In this document: piece by piece, positions 33,473 through 43,031 of the stretch
Layout: each line of letters starts with the position of its first letter
Numbering within the stretch: the stretch's first letter is position 1
Source: Pseudomonas sp. PH1b
GTDB taxonomy: Bacteria > Pseudomonadota > Gammaproteobacteria > Pseudomonadales > Pseudomonadaceae
Reading direction: 5' to 3'
Assembly (NCBI RefSeq): GCF_000633395.1
Contig: NZ_AYMU01000005.1
Span: 310,001 to 374,000 of the forward strand
DNA length: 64,000 nucleotides
Program-made: the position numbers and the translations under genes
The notes under the pieces: generated by a model
Seen by the model: only the letters and a program-made list of their open reading frames with translations
Databases searched by the model: none
Told to the model about the DNA's origin: nothing

Positions 33473-35376
33473 GGGCGGTGCCCTAGGGGTTGTGCAGCCA
33501 GTAGCCGGGCAAAATCCTCGGCGGGCAGGGCCTTGCTGAAGTAGTAGCCCTGGCCTTCTTCACAGCCCTGGTGCTTGAGAAACGCCAGTTGCTCGGCGGT
33601 TTCCACCCCTTCGGCAATCACGTTCAGGTGCAGGCTGCGCCCCAGGGTGATGATCGCGCTGACCAGCGCTGCATCCTTGGGTTCCTGGCTCAGGCCATGG
33701 ATGAAGGACTGGTCGATCTTCAGCACATCCACGGGAAACCGGCGCAGGTAGCTCAGGCTGGAGTAACCGGTGCCGAAATCGTCGATGGCCAGGCGCACCC
33801 CCAGGGCCTTGATCGCCTGCAGGGTATTGAGGGTGAGCTCGACGTTCTGCATCAGCACTCCTTCGGTGATTTCCAGTTCGAGCAAGCCTGGGTCCAGGGC
33901 GCTGGCCTTTAGTGCGCCCTGCAACTGCTGGATCAACTGGGGCTGGCGGAAGTCGCTGGCCGAGAGGTTCACGGACAGGCGGATCGGTGCGAGCCCGGCG
34001 CTTTGCCAGGCCCGCGACTGGCGCGTGGCTTGCGTCAGCACCCACTGGCTGATGCGGGTGATCAGCCCGCAGTCTTCGGCCACCGGTATGAATTGCGCCG
34101 GGCTGATCCAGCCCTGTTGCGGGCGGTGCCAGCGGATCAGGGCCTCGGCCCCCACCACCTTGCCCGTCGCCAGGTGGATTTTCGGCTGGTAGTGCAAGCG
34201 CAGCTCCTGGCGCTCCAGGACCTGGCGGATGCCCGATTCGATGTGCTGCTGCTCCCGGGCCCGGCGGGTCATGTCCTCGGTGAAGAAACCGTAGCTGCCC
34301 GGCGCCTGCTCCTTGCTGTTGCGCATGGCCATCTCGGCCTTCTTGATCAACGCCAGGGCATCCTGGCCATCCTCGGGATAGAGGCTGATGCCGATGCTGG
34401 TGGTGACCCGCAGATCGTGCCCGGCGATGGCATGGGACTGGTTCACCGTGGCCAGGAGCTTTTGCGCAACGCCGCGCACCTGATCGGCCAGGTGCAGGTC
34501 GTGGACCAGCACCACGAACTCGTCGGAGCCGTAGCGGAACACCGAGTCCGATTCACGCATGCTGTGTTGCAGGCTGTGGGCGATGGCCTTGAGCAGCTCA
34601 TCGCCTGCCGGATAGCCCAGGGCGTTGTTGATGCGCTTGAAGCGGTCCAGCCCGAGGAACACCACCGCCAACTGCAGGCCGTAGCGCCGGGCCCGGGCCA
34701 TGGCCTGACCCAGGCGGTCCCCCAGCAGGGTGCTGGACGGCAGCCCGGTAAGGACATCGTAGTGCAACAGGTGGGACACCTTGAGCAGCTCCGCGACCCG
34801 CTCCTCGATGATGCGCTGCAGGTCGTCGAGGCGCTGGCGGGCATCTTGGGCCATCTGCCATTTCCAGGTCAGGGCACTGGCCATCTGGCGGATCTCCAGG
34901 CTGTCGAAGGGCTTCTTCAGGATCAGCAACTGGTCGCCGAATGCCAGGCGTTCGGCCATGGCTTCCCAGGAGTAGTCGGAGTAGGCGGTGCACAGGGCGA
35001 TCTGCAGGTCGGGGTCGACCTTCCACAACTGTTCGATGGTTTCCAGGCCGTCCCAGCCGGGTGGCATGCGCATATCGATGAAGGCCATGGCATAGGGCGT
35101 GCCCAGGGCCAGGGCCGACTCGACCTTGGCCAGGGCCTCGCGGCCCTGGAAGGCCGAATCGAGGGTGAAGGACGGGGGTGGTTCGGTCGTGGCACTGCCG
35201 AACAGCCGGGCTTCGGCTTGCGTCAGCGCGAGGTTGTGGACAGGCACCAGGATCTTCTGGAAGTCCTCGTGGATCGACGGGCTGTCGTCGACAATCAGCA
35301 CTCGCCGGTTAACGCGCCCGGGGGCCGGCTCAGGGGCGTCTTGCGCTCTTGTCTGTGCATCGCAGCCAGCGTCCAT
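33469..35376 (-). CDS. REC-GGDEF-EAL response regulator, probable c-di-GMP phosphodiesterase
   Basis: 635 residues. Receiver (VLIVDDSPSIHEDFQKILV; Asp in FIDMRMPPGWDG), then GGDEF with the degenerate site YGSDEF (second G replaced by S), then an intact EAL domain: GAEALIRW, NLSASDF, ELEITEG, DDFGTGYSSL, KIDQSF, AEGVET, QGYYFSKAL. It is therefore more likely to degrade than to make c-di-GMP. Its receiver closely resembles that of the hybrid kinase at 29257, suggesting duplication. First gene of the leftward operon; AGGGA precedes its start. Confidence 0.92.
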   Translation of the reverse strand: MDAGCDAQTRAQDAPEPAPGRVNRRVLIVDDSPSIHEDFQKILVPVHNLALTQAEARLFGSATTEPPPSFTLDSAFQGREALAKVESALALGTPYAMAFIDMRMPPGWDGLETIEQLWKVDPDLQIALCTAYSDYSWEAMAERLAFGDQLLILKKPFDSLEIRQMASALTWKWQMAQDARQRLDDLQRIIEERVAELLKVSHLLHYDVLTGLPSSTLLGDRLGQAMARARRYGLQLAVVFLGLDRFKRINNALGYPAGDELLKAIAHSLQHSMRESDSVFRYGSDEFVVLVHDLHLADQVRGVAQKLLATVNQSHAIAGHDLRVTTSIGISLYPEDGQDALALIKKAEMAMRNSKEQAPGSYGFFTEDMTRRAREQQHIESGIRQVLERQELRLHYQPKIHLATGKVVGAEALIRWHRPQQGWISPAQFIPVAEDCGLITRISQWVLTQATRQSRAWQSAGLAPIRLSVNLSASDFRQPQLIQQLQGALKASALDPGLLELEITEGVLMQNVELTLNTLQAIKALGVRLAIDDFGTGYSSLSYLRRFPVDVLKIDQSFIHGLSQEPKDAALVSAIITLGRSLHLNVIAEGVETAEQLAFLKHQGCEEGQGYYFSKALPAEDFARLLAAQPLGHRP

Positions 35377-35578
35377 AGACTTTCCCTAGTGCTTCGAGCG
35401 TGCGTCCAACGCTGTCAGCATAGTCACTGGGCTGGCGCTCGGGAGAGGTTTTTTTTCCGGGGCCGGGCGAGGGTGAAAATGAAAAAAACATCTAGGATTG
35501 TCTGGGCAACCCCGCAGCTGCCCAGTGACGGGAGCGGCCTGGCCGGCAATTGATGTACAGCACAGGGAGACACGCAAC

Positions 35579-36910
35579 ATGGAAGCGCCACAGCCCTCCA
35601 CCCTGGCCCCGCGTCCCAGCCTGCTACTGGTGGACGACGAAGAGTCGATTCTCAACAGCCTCAGGCGCCTGCTGCGTGGCCAGCCCTACGAAGTGCTGCT
35701 GGCCGACAGCGGTGCCAGGGCCTTGGAAATCCTCGCTGAACGCCCCGTCGACCTGGTGATGAGCGATGCCCGCATGCCGGTCATGGATGGCGCCACCTTG
35801 CTCGCCCGGGTGCGCGAGCTCAGTCCGGGAACCCGGCGCATCCTGCTGACCGGTTATGCCGACCTGGACACCATCATCAACGCCGTCAACGACGGGCAGA
35901 TCCATCAGTACCTGAGCAAACCCTGGAACGACGAGGAACTGCTGCTGGTCCTGCGCCAGACCCTCGAGCACCAGCACGCCGAGCGCGAGCTCAAGCGCTT
36001 GCAACAGCTGGTCCTGGAGCAGAACCGCCAACTCAAGACCAGCAATGCCGGCCTGGAACAGCGGGTGGTCTCGCGTACCGCCGAGCTGCAACAGACCGCC
36101 GACATGCTGGACCTGGCCTATGAGGAGCTCAAGCACAGCTACGTGACCGCCACCGAGGTGTTTTCATTGCTGGCCAACCTGCGCCTGCCCGCGGACAAGC
36201 AGACCAACCGCAAGATCATCGAGCTGGTACGCGCCTGCTGCACAAGCCAGGGCCTGGACGAGGCCTCCAGCCGCGACCTGACCATGGCCGCAGCGCTGTA
36301 CAACATCGGCAAGCTGAGTTGGAGCGACACCATGCTGGGGGCGCCGTCCGACCTGTTGCGCCACACCGATCAGGCCCGCTACCGGGCCTATCCCGAACAG
36401 AGCGAGTCGGTGCTGATGGCGCTGGAGCCGATGCAGGACGCCGCGCGGCTGATCCTCCATCATCAGGAGCGCTGGGACGGCAGCGGTTTTCCCCAGCACC
36501 TCAAGGGCGAGGCCATTCCCTGGGGGTCTCGCTTGCTGAAGCTGGCGGTGGATTTCATCGAACTGCAGTGCGGGCTGATCCTGGAACGGCGAATGAACAG
36601 CGACGAGGCCTTGCTGTTCATTCGCAAATACGCCGGCCGCCTGTACGACCCGAACCTGGTGGAGGACTTTGTCCGGGTCTGCGCCGCCTACCTCAATGAT
36701 GTGACCGTCGATGATCCAACGGTCAGGGTCCTGGGGACCCGTGAGCTGGCGGCCGGGATGGTGCTGCGGCGCAACCTCAATGCCGACAACGGCATGCTGC
36801 TGCTCAATGCCGGCAAGGTGCTCAGCGAGCCCCTGGTGCAGAAACTGATCGCGTTCGAGGCCATGGAAGGTGGCCGCTACAGCATCTTTGTCAGCATGCC
36901 CGAGGCCTGA
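35579..36910 (+). CDS. Response regulator with HD-GYP-like output lacking the HD pair
   Basis: 443 residues. Receiver with phospho-Asp near 63 (VMSDARMPVMDG, LTGYAD, SKPWND), a coiled coil (about 130-180), and an HD-GYP/HDOD-like domain. The usual HDIGK is YNIGK (241-245), while HHQERWDGSGFPQHLKGEAIPWGSRLL (294-320) is retained. Loss of the H-D metal ligands makes phosphodiesterase activity doubtful. A further C-terminal domain (about 370-443) is also found in RpfG-like regulators. GGGAGA precedes the ATG. Divergent from the REC-GGDEF-EAL operon. Confidence 0.88.
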   Translation: MEAPQPSTLAPRPSLLLVDDEESILNSLRRLLRGQPYEVLLADSGARALEILAERPVDLVMSDARMPVMDGATLLARVRELSPGTRRILLTGYADLDTIINAVNDGQIHQYLSKPWNDEELLLVLRQTLEHQHAERELKRLQQLVLEQNRQLKTSNAGLEQRVVSRTAELQQTADMLDLAYEELKHSYVTATEVFSLLANLRLPADKQTNRKIIELVRACCTSQGLDEASSRDLTMAAALYNIGKLSWSDTMLGAPSDLLRHTDQARYRAYPEQSESVLMALEPMQDAARLILHHQERWDGSGFPQHLKGEAIPWGSRLLKLAVDFIELQCGLILERRMNSDEALLFIRKYAGRLYDPNLVEDFVRVCAAYLNDVTVDDPTVRVLGTRELAAGMVLRRNLNADNGMLLLNAGKVLSEPLVQKLIAFEAMEGGRYSIFVSMPEA

Positions 36911-37165
36911 GGGGCCTGGTTTCCCCCGGCCCGGCGCGGCGCTTCTTCGCCGCCGGCGGGCGGCCTTCGCGGGCGTCGATAGCCCAGCATGCCCAGGCGT
37001 TCACTGGTATTTTGTCGCTCCTGCGCCTGGCCGGTTTACCGGGGACGCCAGGCGGCCGCTGTCATGTTCCTGCAATGGCTGCATGCCAAGAAGGTCTGGC
37101 GGCCCGACGCCGTTCCACCCCGATGGCGGGGCCAGGACGATCCGATTCCCCAAGGAGAGGTCACA

Positions 37166-37822
37166 ATGAGAAAGTTTTTTACCCTGATGGCGGCCCTGGT
37201 GCTGACCCTGGGGATGGTCGGCATCAGCGATGCACGACAACCCAAGCAGCAGCGGGACTCGGTAGCGGGGAGCTTCGACTACTACCTGCTGACGCTGTCC
37301 TGGTCGCCGACCTTCTGCCTGATGCACCCGGAGAACGAGCAGTGCTCGGGCAAGGGCTACGGTTTTGTCCTGCACGGCCTGTGGCCGCAATACGCCAAGG
37401 GCGGCTGGCCGCAGTCCTGTCCGCCGCTGACGCCCCTGACCCAGGAAGAGCGGGCCAAGGGCCTGACCCTGTTTCCCACGGCCAAGCTGATGAACCATGA
37501 GTGGACCAAGCACGGCACCTGCAGCGGCCTGGGCGGCATGGGCTACCTGGACGCGGCAGACAAGGCCCTGGCCAAGGTGCAGATCCCCGAGGCGCTGCAG
37601 CCTTCGACGGCGGTGCGTTATTTCCCAGCCACGGAGATTGCCCAGCAGTTTCGCCAGAGCAACCCTGGGCTTGCCGACAACGGCATCGCGGTGATCTGCA
37701 GCGGTCCGGAGCTGTCCGAGGTACGGGTGTGCCTGACCCGGGAGCTGGCGTTCGGTGCCTGCGGCAAAGGGGTGAAGAACCAGTGCCGTGCGGGAGATAT
37801 CCGCATCCCACCGATTCGCTGA
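37166..37822 (+). CDS. Secreted ribonuclease T2 family protein
   Basis: 218 residues with a signal peptide (MRKFFTLMAALVLTLGMVGISDA). Both catalytic segments are present: CAS1 VLHGLWPQ (His70) and CAS2 NHEWTKHGTC (His111, Glu112, Lys115, His116). Several cysteines would form disulfides. These enzymes cleave RNA to 3'-phosphates through 2',3'-cyclic intermediates, in the periplasm or outside. AAGGAG lies before the ATG. Possible roles are phosphate/nucleotide scavenging or, less likely, toxicity. Confidence 0.93.
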   Translation: MRKFFTLMAALVLTLGMVGISDARQPKQQRDSVAGSFDYYLLTLSWSPTFCLMHPENEQCSGKGYGFVLHGLWPQYAKGGWPQSCPPLTPLTQEERAKGLTLFPTAKLMNHEWTKHGTCSGLGGMGYLDAADKALAKVQIPEALQPSTAVRYFPATEIAQQFRQSNPGLADNGIAVICSGPELSEVRVCLTRELAFGACGKGVKNQCRAGDIRIPPIR

Positions 37823-37912
37823 AGCACGCTTCGATTCCCGGCCGGCCCTTGCACAGGCGTTGCTGCAAGAGCGGCCGGAACACCCTCCACGGGCCTGTCG
37901 AGCCTCGCTGGG

Positions 37913-38773
37913 CTAGAGGCCAGCCAGCAGGCTTTTCAGGCGCGCGCCGGTTTGCTCGCTGCAGTCCAGCATCGGCGCCCGCAGCTGTGGCTGGATCAAC
38001 CCCTGATGGGCCAGCAGCGCTTTCACCGGCGCCGGGTTGGGTTCGGCGAACAGGGCCTGGATCAGTGGCACCAGGTGCATGAAGGTCGCCCTGGCCGCCT
38101 CCAGCTGTTGCCCCTGAACCTGTTGCAGCAACTGCACGAACAGTTCCGGGCGGATATGCGCTGAAGCCGCAATGGCCCCGCAGGCCCCCAGGCACAAGGC
38201 ATTGAACAGCTGCAGGTCTTCCCCGCACAGCACTTGCACCTCGCCACTGGCCAGCAGTGCCAGGGTGTTTTCCAGGTTGCCGCCACAGTCCTTGACTGCG
38301 GCGATCCGTGGATGACGCACGATGTTCAGCAAGGTGTCCTGGTGCAGAGTCACCCCCGTGCGGTAGGGAATGTCGTAGACGATGAGCGGTACGCTGGAAG
38401 CGTCGGCGACGCTGTGGAAGAAGCTTGCCAGGGCGGCCTGGGAGGGCCGGATGTAGTAGGGCGCGGGCACCAGCAAGGCGGCCACCGGGCGCTTGAGAAT
38501 CTGCTCCTGCAGGCTCAGCAGCGACTTCAGGTTATTGCCCGCCAGCCCCATGATCACTCGCCCGGCGGGGGCCTGTTCCAGCACTGCGTCGAGTACCGCC
38601 AGTTGTTCGTCCTTGTCCAGGGCTGCGGCTTCGCCGGTGGTGCCGCAGACCACCAGCCCGGCCACGCCGCTTTCCAGCAGATGGGCGCAAAGGCGCCGCA
38701 ACGCAGCGAAGTCGATGGCGCCGTCGGTGAACGGCGTGACGATAGGGACCCAGATACCTTGAAACGATGACAT
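37913..38773 (-). CDS. DapA-family aldolase (dihydrodipicolinate synthase-like)
   Basis: 286 residues of the DHDPS/N-acetylneuraminate lyase superfamily. Substrate loop GTTGEAAALD, catalytic Tyr in VYDIPYRTG and Schiff-base Lys in AAVKDCGGN are all present. It may be a second DapA or act on another 2-oxo acid; the essential dapA of Pseudomonas lies next to bamC/purC, which are not here, so this is a paralogue. AGGAG precedes the start. Confidence 0.88.
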   Translation of the reverse strand: MSSFQGIWVPIVTPFTDGAIDFAALRRLCAHLLESGVAGLVVCGTTGEAAALDKDEQLAVLDAVLEQAPAGRVIMGLAGNNLKSLLSLQEQILKRPVAALLVPAPYYIRPSQAALASFFHSVADASSVPLIVYDIPYRTGVTLHQDTLLNIVRHPRIAAVKDCGGNLENTLALLASGEVQVLCGEDLQLFNALCLGACGAIAASAHIRPELFVQLLQQVQGQQLEAARATFMHLVPLIQALFAEPNPAPVKALLAHQGLIQPQLRAPMLDCSEQTGARLKSLLAGL

Positions 38774-38894
38774 GCGTGTTCTCCTGATGGTTGACCGTCG
38801 GGTCGTCGTCAGAAGAGTAGAAGGGCGGTAAGCAGGGGGGAGTCCGTTGCGCTTTAGGTCCTGTCAGCTCATCTGACGGGACACAGCGCCCCGG

Positions 38895-38999
38895 TCACAT
38901 GAGCGACTGTTTCTTCGATTTGGAGCTGCAAGCCACACGCACCTGAGCCTTGGCCGGCAGGCCAATGGCGTTGTGGATGAAGGTGCGGATTGTCGACAT
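38895..38999 (-). CDS. Candidate 34-aa basic peptide
   Basis: A short frame MSTIRTFIHNAIGL... ending SSKSKKQSLM in the 290-base gap upstream of the DapA-family gene. GGAG lies 11 bases before the ATG, which is long. Codon choice is normal. Basic C-terminus with one cysteine. May be a real small protein or chance. Confidence 0.3.
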   Translation of the reverse strand: MSTIRTFIHNAIGLPAKAQVRVACSSKSKKQSLM

Positions 39000-39062
39000 G
39001 GGGGCTACAGGCTCCGAAATCAGGCGCTCAGTTTTAAGAGTCGGCGCGGCGTTTGTCAATGC

Positions 39063-39569
39063 TCAGGGCGTGATCGAGGGCAGGGGGCCGGGCCAACGGT
39101 ACAACGTGCAGGGATGGCCCTGGGCAATCACCGACTGCGGGCGCCCGGGGTGCTGGCTCAGGTCGGTCAGCACCCTGCTCCAGAATTGGCGGGCCGGCTG
39201 GTTGGCATCGAAATGCATCACTTGCCAGGGGCCCTCCAAGGCCTCGAACAGCTGCTGCACCACTTGCCGCCCGACGCCCTGGCGGCGAAAGCGCCGGGCA
39301 ATGAACAGGTAGCCCAGGTTGTGCCCGGTGCCGTTGCCGTGTTGCCCATCGACCACGGCAAACCCGGCCAGCTCGCCGGCGACCCACAGCAGAAAAGGGC
39401 GGGTCGCTGGGTCGCGCCAGTAGTCGTCCAGGGCCTGGATCGGGTACAGCCCCTGGGGGCCGAGCGTCAATGGCAGCCACTGGCTGAGGTCGTGCAGGTA
39501 GAACTGCATGAGGTTGTCCAGGCAGGGCCAAGTGTCGCGGGTGGCCGCTTGCAGTGTGACGGTCTGCAT
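39063..39569 (-). CDS. GNAT-family acetyltransferase
   Basis: 168 residues. Acetyl-CoA loop ARRFRRQGVGRQVVQQLFEAL is the GNAT motif A (Q/RxxGxG/A); strand GYLFI precedes it. Substrate unknown. The ATG overlaps the stop of the next upstream acetyltransferase gene by one base (TGATG), so the pair is translationally coupled. Confidence 0.85.
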   Translation of the reverse strand: MQTVTLQAATRDTWPCLDNLMQFYLHDLSQWLPLTLGPQGLYPIQALDDYWRDPATRPFLLWVAGELAGFAVVDGQHGNGTGHNLGYLFIARRFRRQGVGRQVVQQLFEALEGPWQVMHFDANQPARQFWSRVLTDLSQHPGRPQSVIAQGHPCTLYRWPGPLPSITP

Positions 39570-40132
39570 CAGTCGGCGCGCCGTTCCAGGCCGGCCAGGG
39601 TCAGGCCATGGTCGTCGGCATCGAGCCGGTACAGCAGGCTTGGGGGCAGGCCGGGAAAATCGTCCAGTTGGCCATTCAGGCTCAGCCCCAGGCGTTCCAG
39701 GGCGCGCCTTGAAGGCAGGTTGTCGGGCCTGACCAGGCCGATCACCCAGGGCGCGTGCAGTTCCTCGAAGGCCAACTGCAGCGCGGCCCGGGCCATTTCG
39801 CTGGCGTAGCCTTGGCCCCAGGCTTCGGGGCTGAAGCGGAAATACAGGTTGAGCCCGGCCTCATGGCCGAAATGGGCCTGCATGATGCCGCCAAAACCGA
39901 TGATCTGCCGTGGCCGGTCCAGCCGTTCGATCGCCCAGTAGCCGAAGCCGTAACGTTGCCAATGGTCAATCCAGCCGTGCAGCTTTTCACCACTGGCGGC
40001 GTCGCTGGCCGGCCCGTTGGGGTTGAAGCGATTGGTGTGCGGATCGCCATGAATGGCGCAGACCTGGGGCAGATCGTCCAGGGTCGGTGCCCGTAGCAGC
40101 AGGCGGGCAGTGTGGGCAGTGGCAGCGGGCAT
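39569..40132 (-). CDS. RimJ/RimL-type GNAT acetyltransferase
   Basis: 187 residues of the Acetyltransf_3 group: TARLLLRAPTLDDLPQVCAIHGDP at the N-terminus, GFGGIMQAHFGHEAGLNLYFRFSPEAWGQGYASEMARAALQLAF for motif A, and LVRPDNLPSRRALERLGL for motif B. Probably acetylates an N-terminal amine or small molecule. First gene of a two-gene unit. Confidence 0.87.
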   Translation of the reverse strand: MPAATAHTARLLLRAPTLDDLPQVCAIHGDPHTNRFNPNGPASDAASGEKLHGWIDHWQRYGFGYWAIERLDRPRQIIGFGGIMQAHFGHEAGLNLYFRFSPEAWGQGYASEMARAALQLAFEELHAPWVIGLVRPDNLPSRRALERLGLSLNGQLDDFPGLPPSLLYRLDADDHGLTLAGLERRAD

Positions 40133-40579
40133 GGGCGAGGCTCTTGGGCTTGAGGTGTCGGGCAGGATGGCTAACCCGGCCGGGCACGCTGCTGAACGGC
40201 CTGCCCGGTGGGCAGAAGGTAGGTGATGAACGGTGGTTTTTCCATCCTGTAGCTCGACAGGCCGGCCGTCGGCAGTGGAAAGGACAGGGCAGGAGCATTC
40301 GTTAGTTAGGGTGTTAGTTGCCAGGCTAAGTATTGATTCAAGTCATGGGAAGTTGAAATTGGCAGGCTACCAATCGGCTTGCCTGAAAATATTCATGCGC
40401 TGTTTTAAATGGCGTATCTAGACTCGGTTTTCTGGAGGCTGAGTTGCAGTGGGTCATGGCTCGGGAGTTCCGGGGAAGTTCTGCAGGTGCGCAGAAGCTG
40501 TCTTCGAATAATCGCAGGATGCGTAAGTCGCTATTTGCTATTGACTGGCAAGCCATTACTTTCCTGCGAGGTTTTTCAG
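40133..40579 (+). other. Intergenic region before the Aer-like receptor
   Basis: About 450 bases, more A+T-rich than its surroundings between 40300 and 40560. No convincing gene or RNA is seen; a frame from 40409 simply extends the receptor gene. Promoters for the receptor and the divergent acetyltransferase pair should lie here. Confidence 0.5.
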
Positions 40580-42145
40580 ATGAAAAACAATCTCCCGGTG
40601 TCTCAGCGTGAGCGGGTGTTCCCTGGCGAACAACGACTTATTTCCGCCACCGATGTTCGCGGCAAGATCACTTACTGCAACGACGAATTTGTCGCGGTCA
40701 GTGGTTTCAGCCGGGACGAACTGATTGGCAGCCCCCATAACCTGGTGCGGCATCCGGACATGCCCGAGGCGGTATTCGCCCATATGTGGTCCTACCTCAA
40801 GGACGGCAAGAGCTGGATGGGCATCGTCAAGAACCGTTGCAACAACGGTGATCACTATTGGGTCAATGCCTATGTCACCCCGATCTTCAGCCAGGGCGTG
40901 ATTGCCGGATACGAGTCGGTGCGGGTCAAGCCCGAGCGTGAGCAGGTGGAACGGGCCGGTGCCCTGTACCAGCGCCTGCGCAGCAACAACCTGGCCTTGC
41001 CCTGGCGCAACCGGTTGGGCCACTTCGCTGGTTTTGCCCTGCCGCCGCTGCTGGTCCTGGTCGCCGGTGCCACGGCCTATTGGCTGGGTGGGCCCTGGGC
41101 TGCGCTGGCAGTGGCGGTACTCGGCTGTTGCGCGGTGCAGGGTTATGGCATCTACCACACGCGACAGCTGCTCGGGCGTATCAGTTCGGTGTCCCTGGGC
41201 AGTTTCGACAGCGAGTTGATTGCCCGCACCTACACCGATGAGCAGGGCCCGGTGGCGAAGCTGCAGATGATTCTGATCAGCGAGTCGGCGAAGATCCGCA
41301 CCGCCCTCAGCCGCCTGGGAGACTACGCCAACCAGGCTGCTGCCCTGGCCTCCACCAGCAAGAACCTGTCGGCACAGGCCGAGTCGGCCCTGGGCCAGCA
41401 GCGGGACGAGGCCGACATGGCGGCCACGGCGATGAACCAGATGGCCTCGTCGATTTCCCAGGTGTCGGTGCATATCCACGACACCGCTTCGGCCGCCGAC
41501 CAGGTCAACAATCTGACCCAGGTGGGGTCCCAGGAGGCCCGCAAGACCCGGCAGGTGATCGAGAAACTGGCGGACACAGTGGATGCGGTCAGCCATTCGG
41601 TGCAGGGCCTGGCCGAGGAAACCCAGTCGATCCAGCAAGCGGCCAACATGATTCACGCCATTGCCGAACAGACCAACCTGCTGGCCCTCAATGCCGCGAT
41701 CGAGGCGGCCCGAGCCGGGGAACAAGGGCGCGGTTTCGCGGTGGTGGCCGATGAGGTGCGGGCCCTGGCCTCGAAGACCCGGGAGTCGACCCAGAGCATC
41801 CAGCGCATCATCCTCACCTTGCAGGACGTGGCCAGCCGGGCCGTGGAAGTGGCGCGCCAGGGCAGTGTCGAGGCGCGCTCCGGAGTGGCCCAGGTGGTCA
41901 GCACCCAAGAGGCCCTGGAAGGCATCAATGCGGCGGTGGAGCGCATTCACCAGATGAGCCAGCAGATGGCCGCCGCTTCCGAACAGCAAGCCCATGTGGC
42001 CGAGGAAATCTCCGAGCAGATCACCAACATTGCCCGGGTCTCGGATCAGAACGCAGAGATTGCCGTGCACTCTTCAAGTATCGGGGGGGATCTTGAGTCA
42101 ACCGCCCTTGAACTTAATGCATTGGTGATCCGTTTTAATGGTTGA
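40580..42145 (+). CDS. Aer-like aerotaxis/energy-taxis receptor (PAS-TM-MCP)
   Basis: 521 residues. An N-terminal cytoplasmic PAS domain (about 20-120: [38 protein letters not shown]), two short membrane helices (about 150-190), and a methyl-accepting signalling domain with the hairpin tip [35 protein letters not shown]. It resembles Aer, whose PAS binds FAD and senses redox state to steer swimming. GAGG precedes the ATG at 40580. Confidence 0.92.
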   Translation: MKNNLPVSQRERVFPGEQRLISATDVRGKITYCNDEFVAVSGFSRDELIGSPHNLVRHPDMPEAVFAHMWSYLKDGKSWMGIVKNRCNNGDHYWVNAYVTPIFSQGVIAGYESVRVKPEREQVERAGALYQRLRSNNLALPWRNRLGHFAGFALPPLLVLVAGATAYWLGGPWAALAVAVLGCCAVQGYGIYHTRQLLGRISSVSLGSFDSELIARTYTDEQGPVAKLQMILISESAKIRTALSRLGDYANQAAALASTSKNLSAQAESALGQQRDEADMAATAMNQMASSISQVSVHIHDTASAADQVNNLTQVGSQEARKTRQVIEKLADTVDAVSHSVQGLAEETQSIQQAANMIHAIAEQTNLLALNAAIEAARAGEQGRGFAVVADEVRALASKTRESTQSIQRIILTLQDVASRAVEVARQGSVEARSGVAQVVSTQEALEGINAAVERIHQMSQQMAAASEQQAHVAEEISEQITNIARVSDQNAEIAVHSSSIGGDLESTALELNALVIRFNG

Positions 42146-42443
42146 TCGCCAGAGGCAATTTAACAGCAGGTTTTAAATAGCCAATAGATATATTCAAGTG
42201 GATGAAAGTGTCCGCTGCTGCGTTGGAAAAGTTTGCGACTTTAGTAGTAGCTTGGCATTCGCAAGTTGCTGTTTGGCGAGGCTGGTCGCTACCGCTCGCT
42301 TGCACTTGCAGAGCAGCTGTTGTGCAAGACAAGCACCCTTTTCGGGCACGGACAATGTCGAGGGTGATTTTCTTCAATACGGTTTTACCCGCGCTCCTTA
42401 ATCTCTCCTGCGGTTGATCCCATCCGAACAAGAGAGGCAAGTG
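42146..42443. other. Intergenic region between the receptor and lysE-type genes
   Basis: Almost 300 bases; no gene supported. A 71-codon frame from 42202 has no ribosome site. AAGCACCC-TTTT-CGGGCAC at about 42337 is a weak hairpin. Confidence 0.4.
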
Positions 42444-43028
42444 ATGAGCGTAGTGTTTTCCATGGCGGCCTTTGCCCTGGCGGCATCCATTACCCCGGGG
42501 CCGGTGAACATCGTGGCCCTTGGCAGCGGCGCGCGTTTTGGTTTCAGGGCCAGCCTGCGGCACGTCGGCGGGGCCACGCTGGGGTTCACCCTGTTGCTGG
42601 TGCTGATTGGCCTGGGCCTGCACGAACTGCTGCGCCGGTGGCCGCTGCTGACCCAGGGGATTCGTCTGTTCGGCGTGGCGTTCCTGTTGTTCATGGCCTG
42701 GAAGCTGGCCCGCGACGACGGCCGACTGGGCACCACAGGCGCACCCCGAGCCCCTTCGGCCTGGTATGGCGCACTGATGCAGTGGCTCAACCCCAAGGCC
42801 TGGCTGGCCTGCGTGGCCGGCATGGGGGCCTTTGCCGCCGAGGGCGAGGCCCGCCTGGTGTGGCTGTTCGCGGCGGTGTACCTGGTGATCTGTTACCTGT
42901 CGATCGCTTGCTGGGCCTATGCCGGCAGTTGCCTGCAGCACTGGCTGGACAACCCGGCCAGCCTGCGCCTGTTCAACCGCAGCATGGCCGGGCTGCTGGT
43001 CGCCAGCGCTGTCTATCTGATGGTGTGA
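42444..43028 (+). CDS. LysE/RhtB-family amino acid exporter
   Basis: 194 residues, six hydrophobic segments. N-terminal hallmark FALAASITPGPVNIVALGSGARFGFRASLRHVGGATLGF and the central QWLNPKAWLACVAGMGAFA fit the LysE superfamily. It exports an amino acid or derivative. The ATG at 42444 follows GAGAGG. It is convergent with an AraC regulator, a frequent arrangement for inducible exporters. Confidence 0.9.
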   Translation: MSVVFSMAAFALAASITPGPVNIVALGSGARFGFRASLRHVGGATLGFTLLLVLIGLGLHELLRRWPLLTQGIRLFGVAFLLFMAWKLARDDGRLGTTGAPRAPSAWYGALMQWLNPKAWLACVAGMGAFAAEGEARLVWLFAAVYLVICYLSIACWAYAGSCLQHWLDNPASLRLFNRSMAGLLVASAVYLMV

Positions 43029-43031
43029 AGG

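Noticed and set aside
37913..38773. Main biosynthetic dapA
   Set aside because: The usual neighbours (bamC, purC) are absent, so it is described only as a DapA-family paralogue.
42202..42417. 71-codon plus-strand frame before the lysE-type gene
   Set aside because: No Shine-Dalgarno sequence and atypical codon usage.
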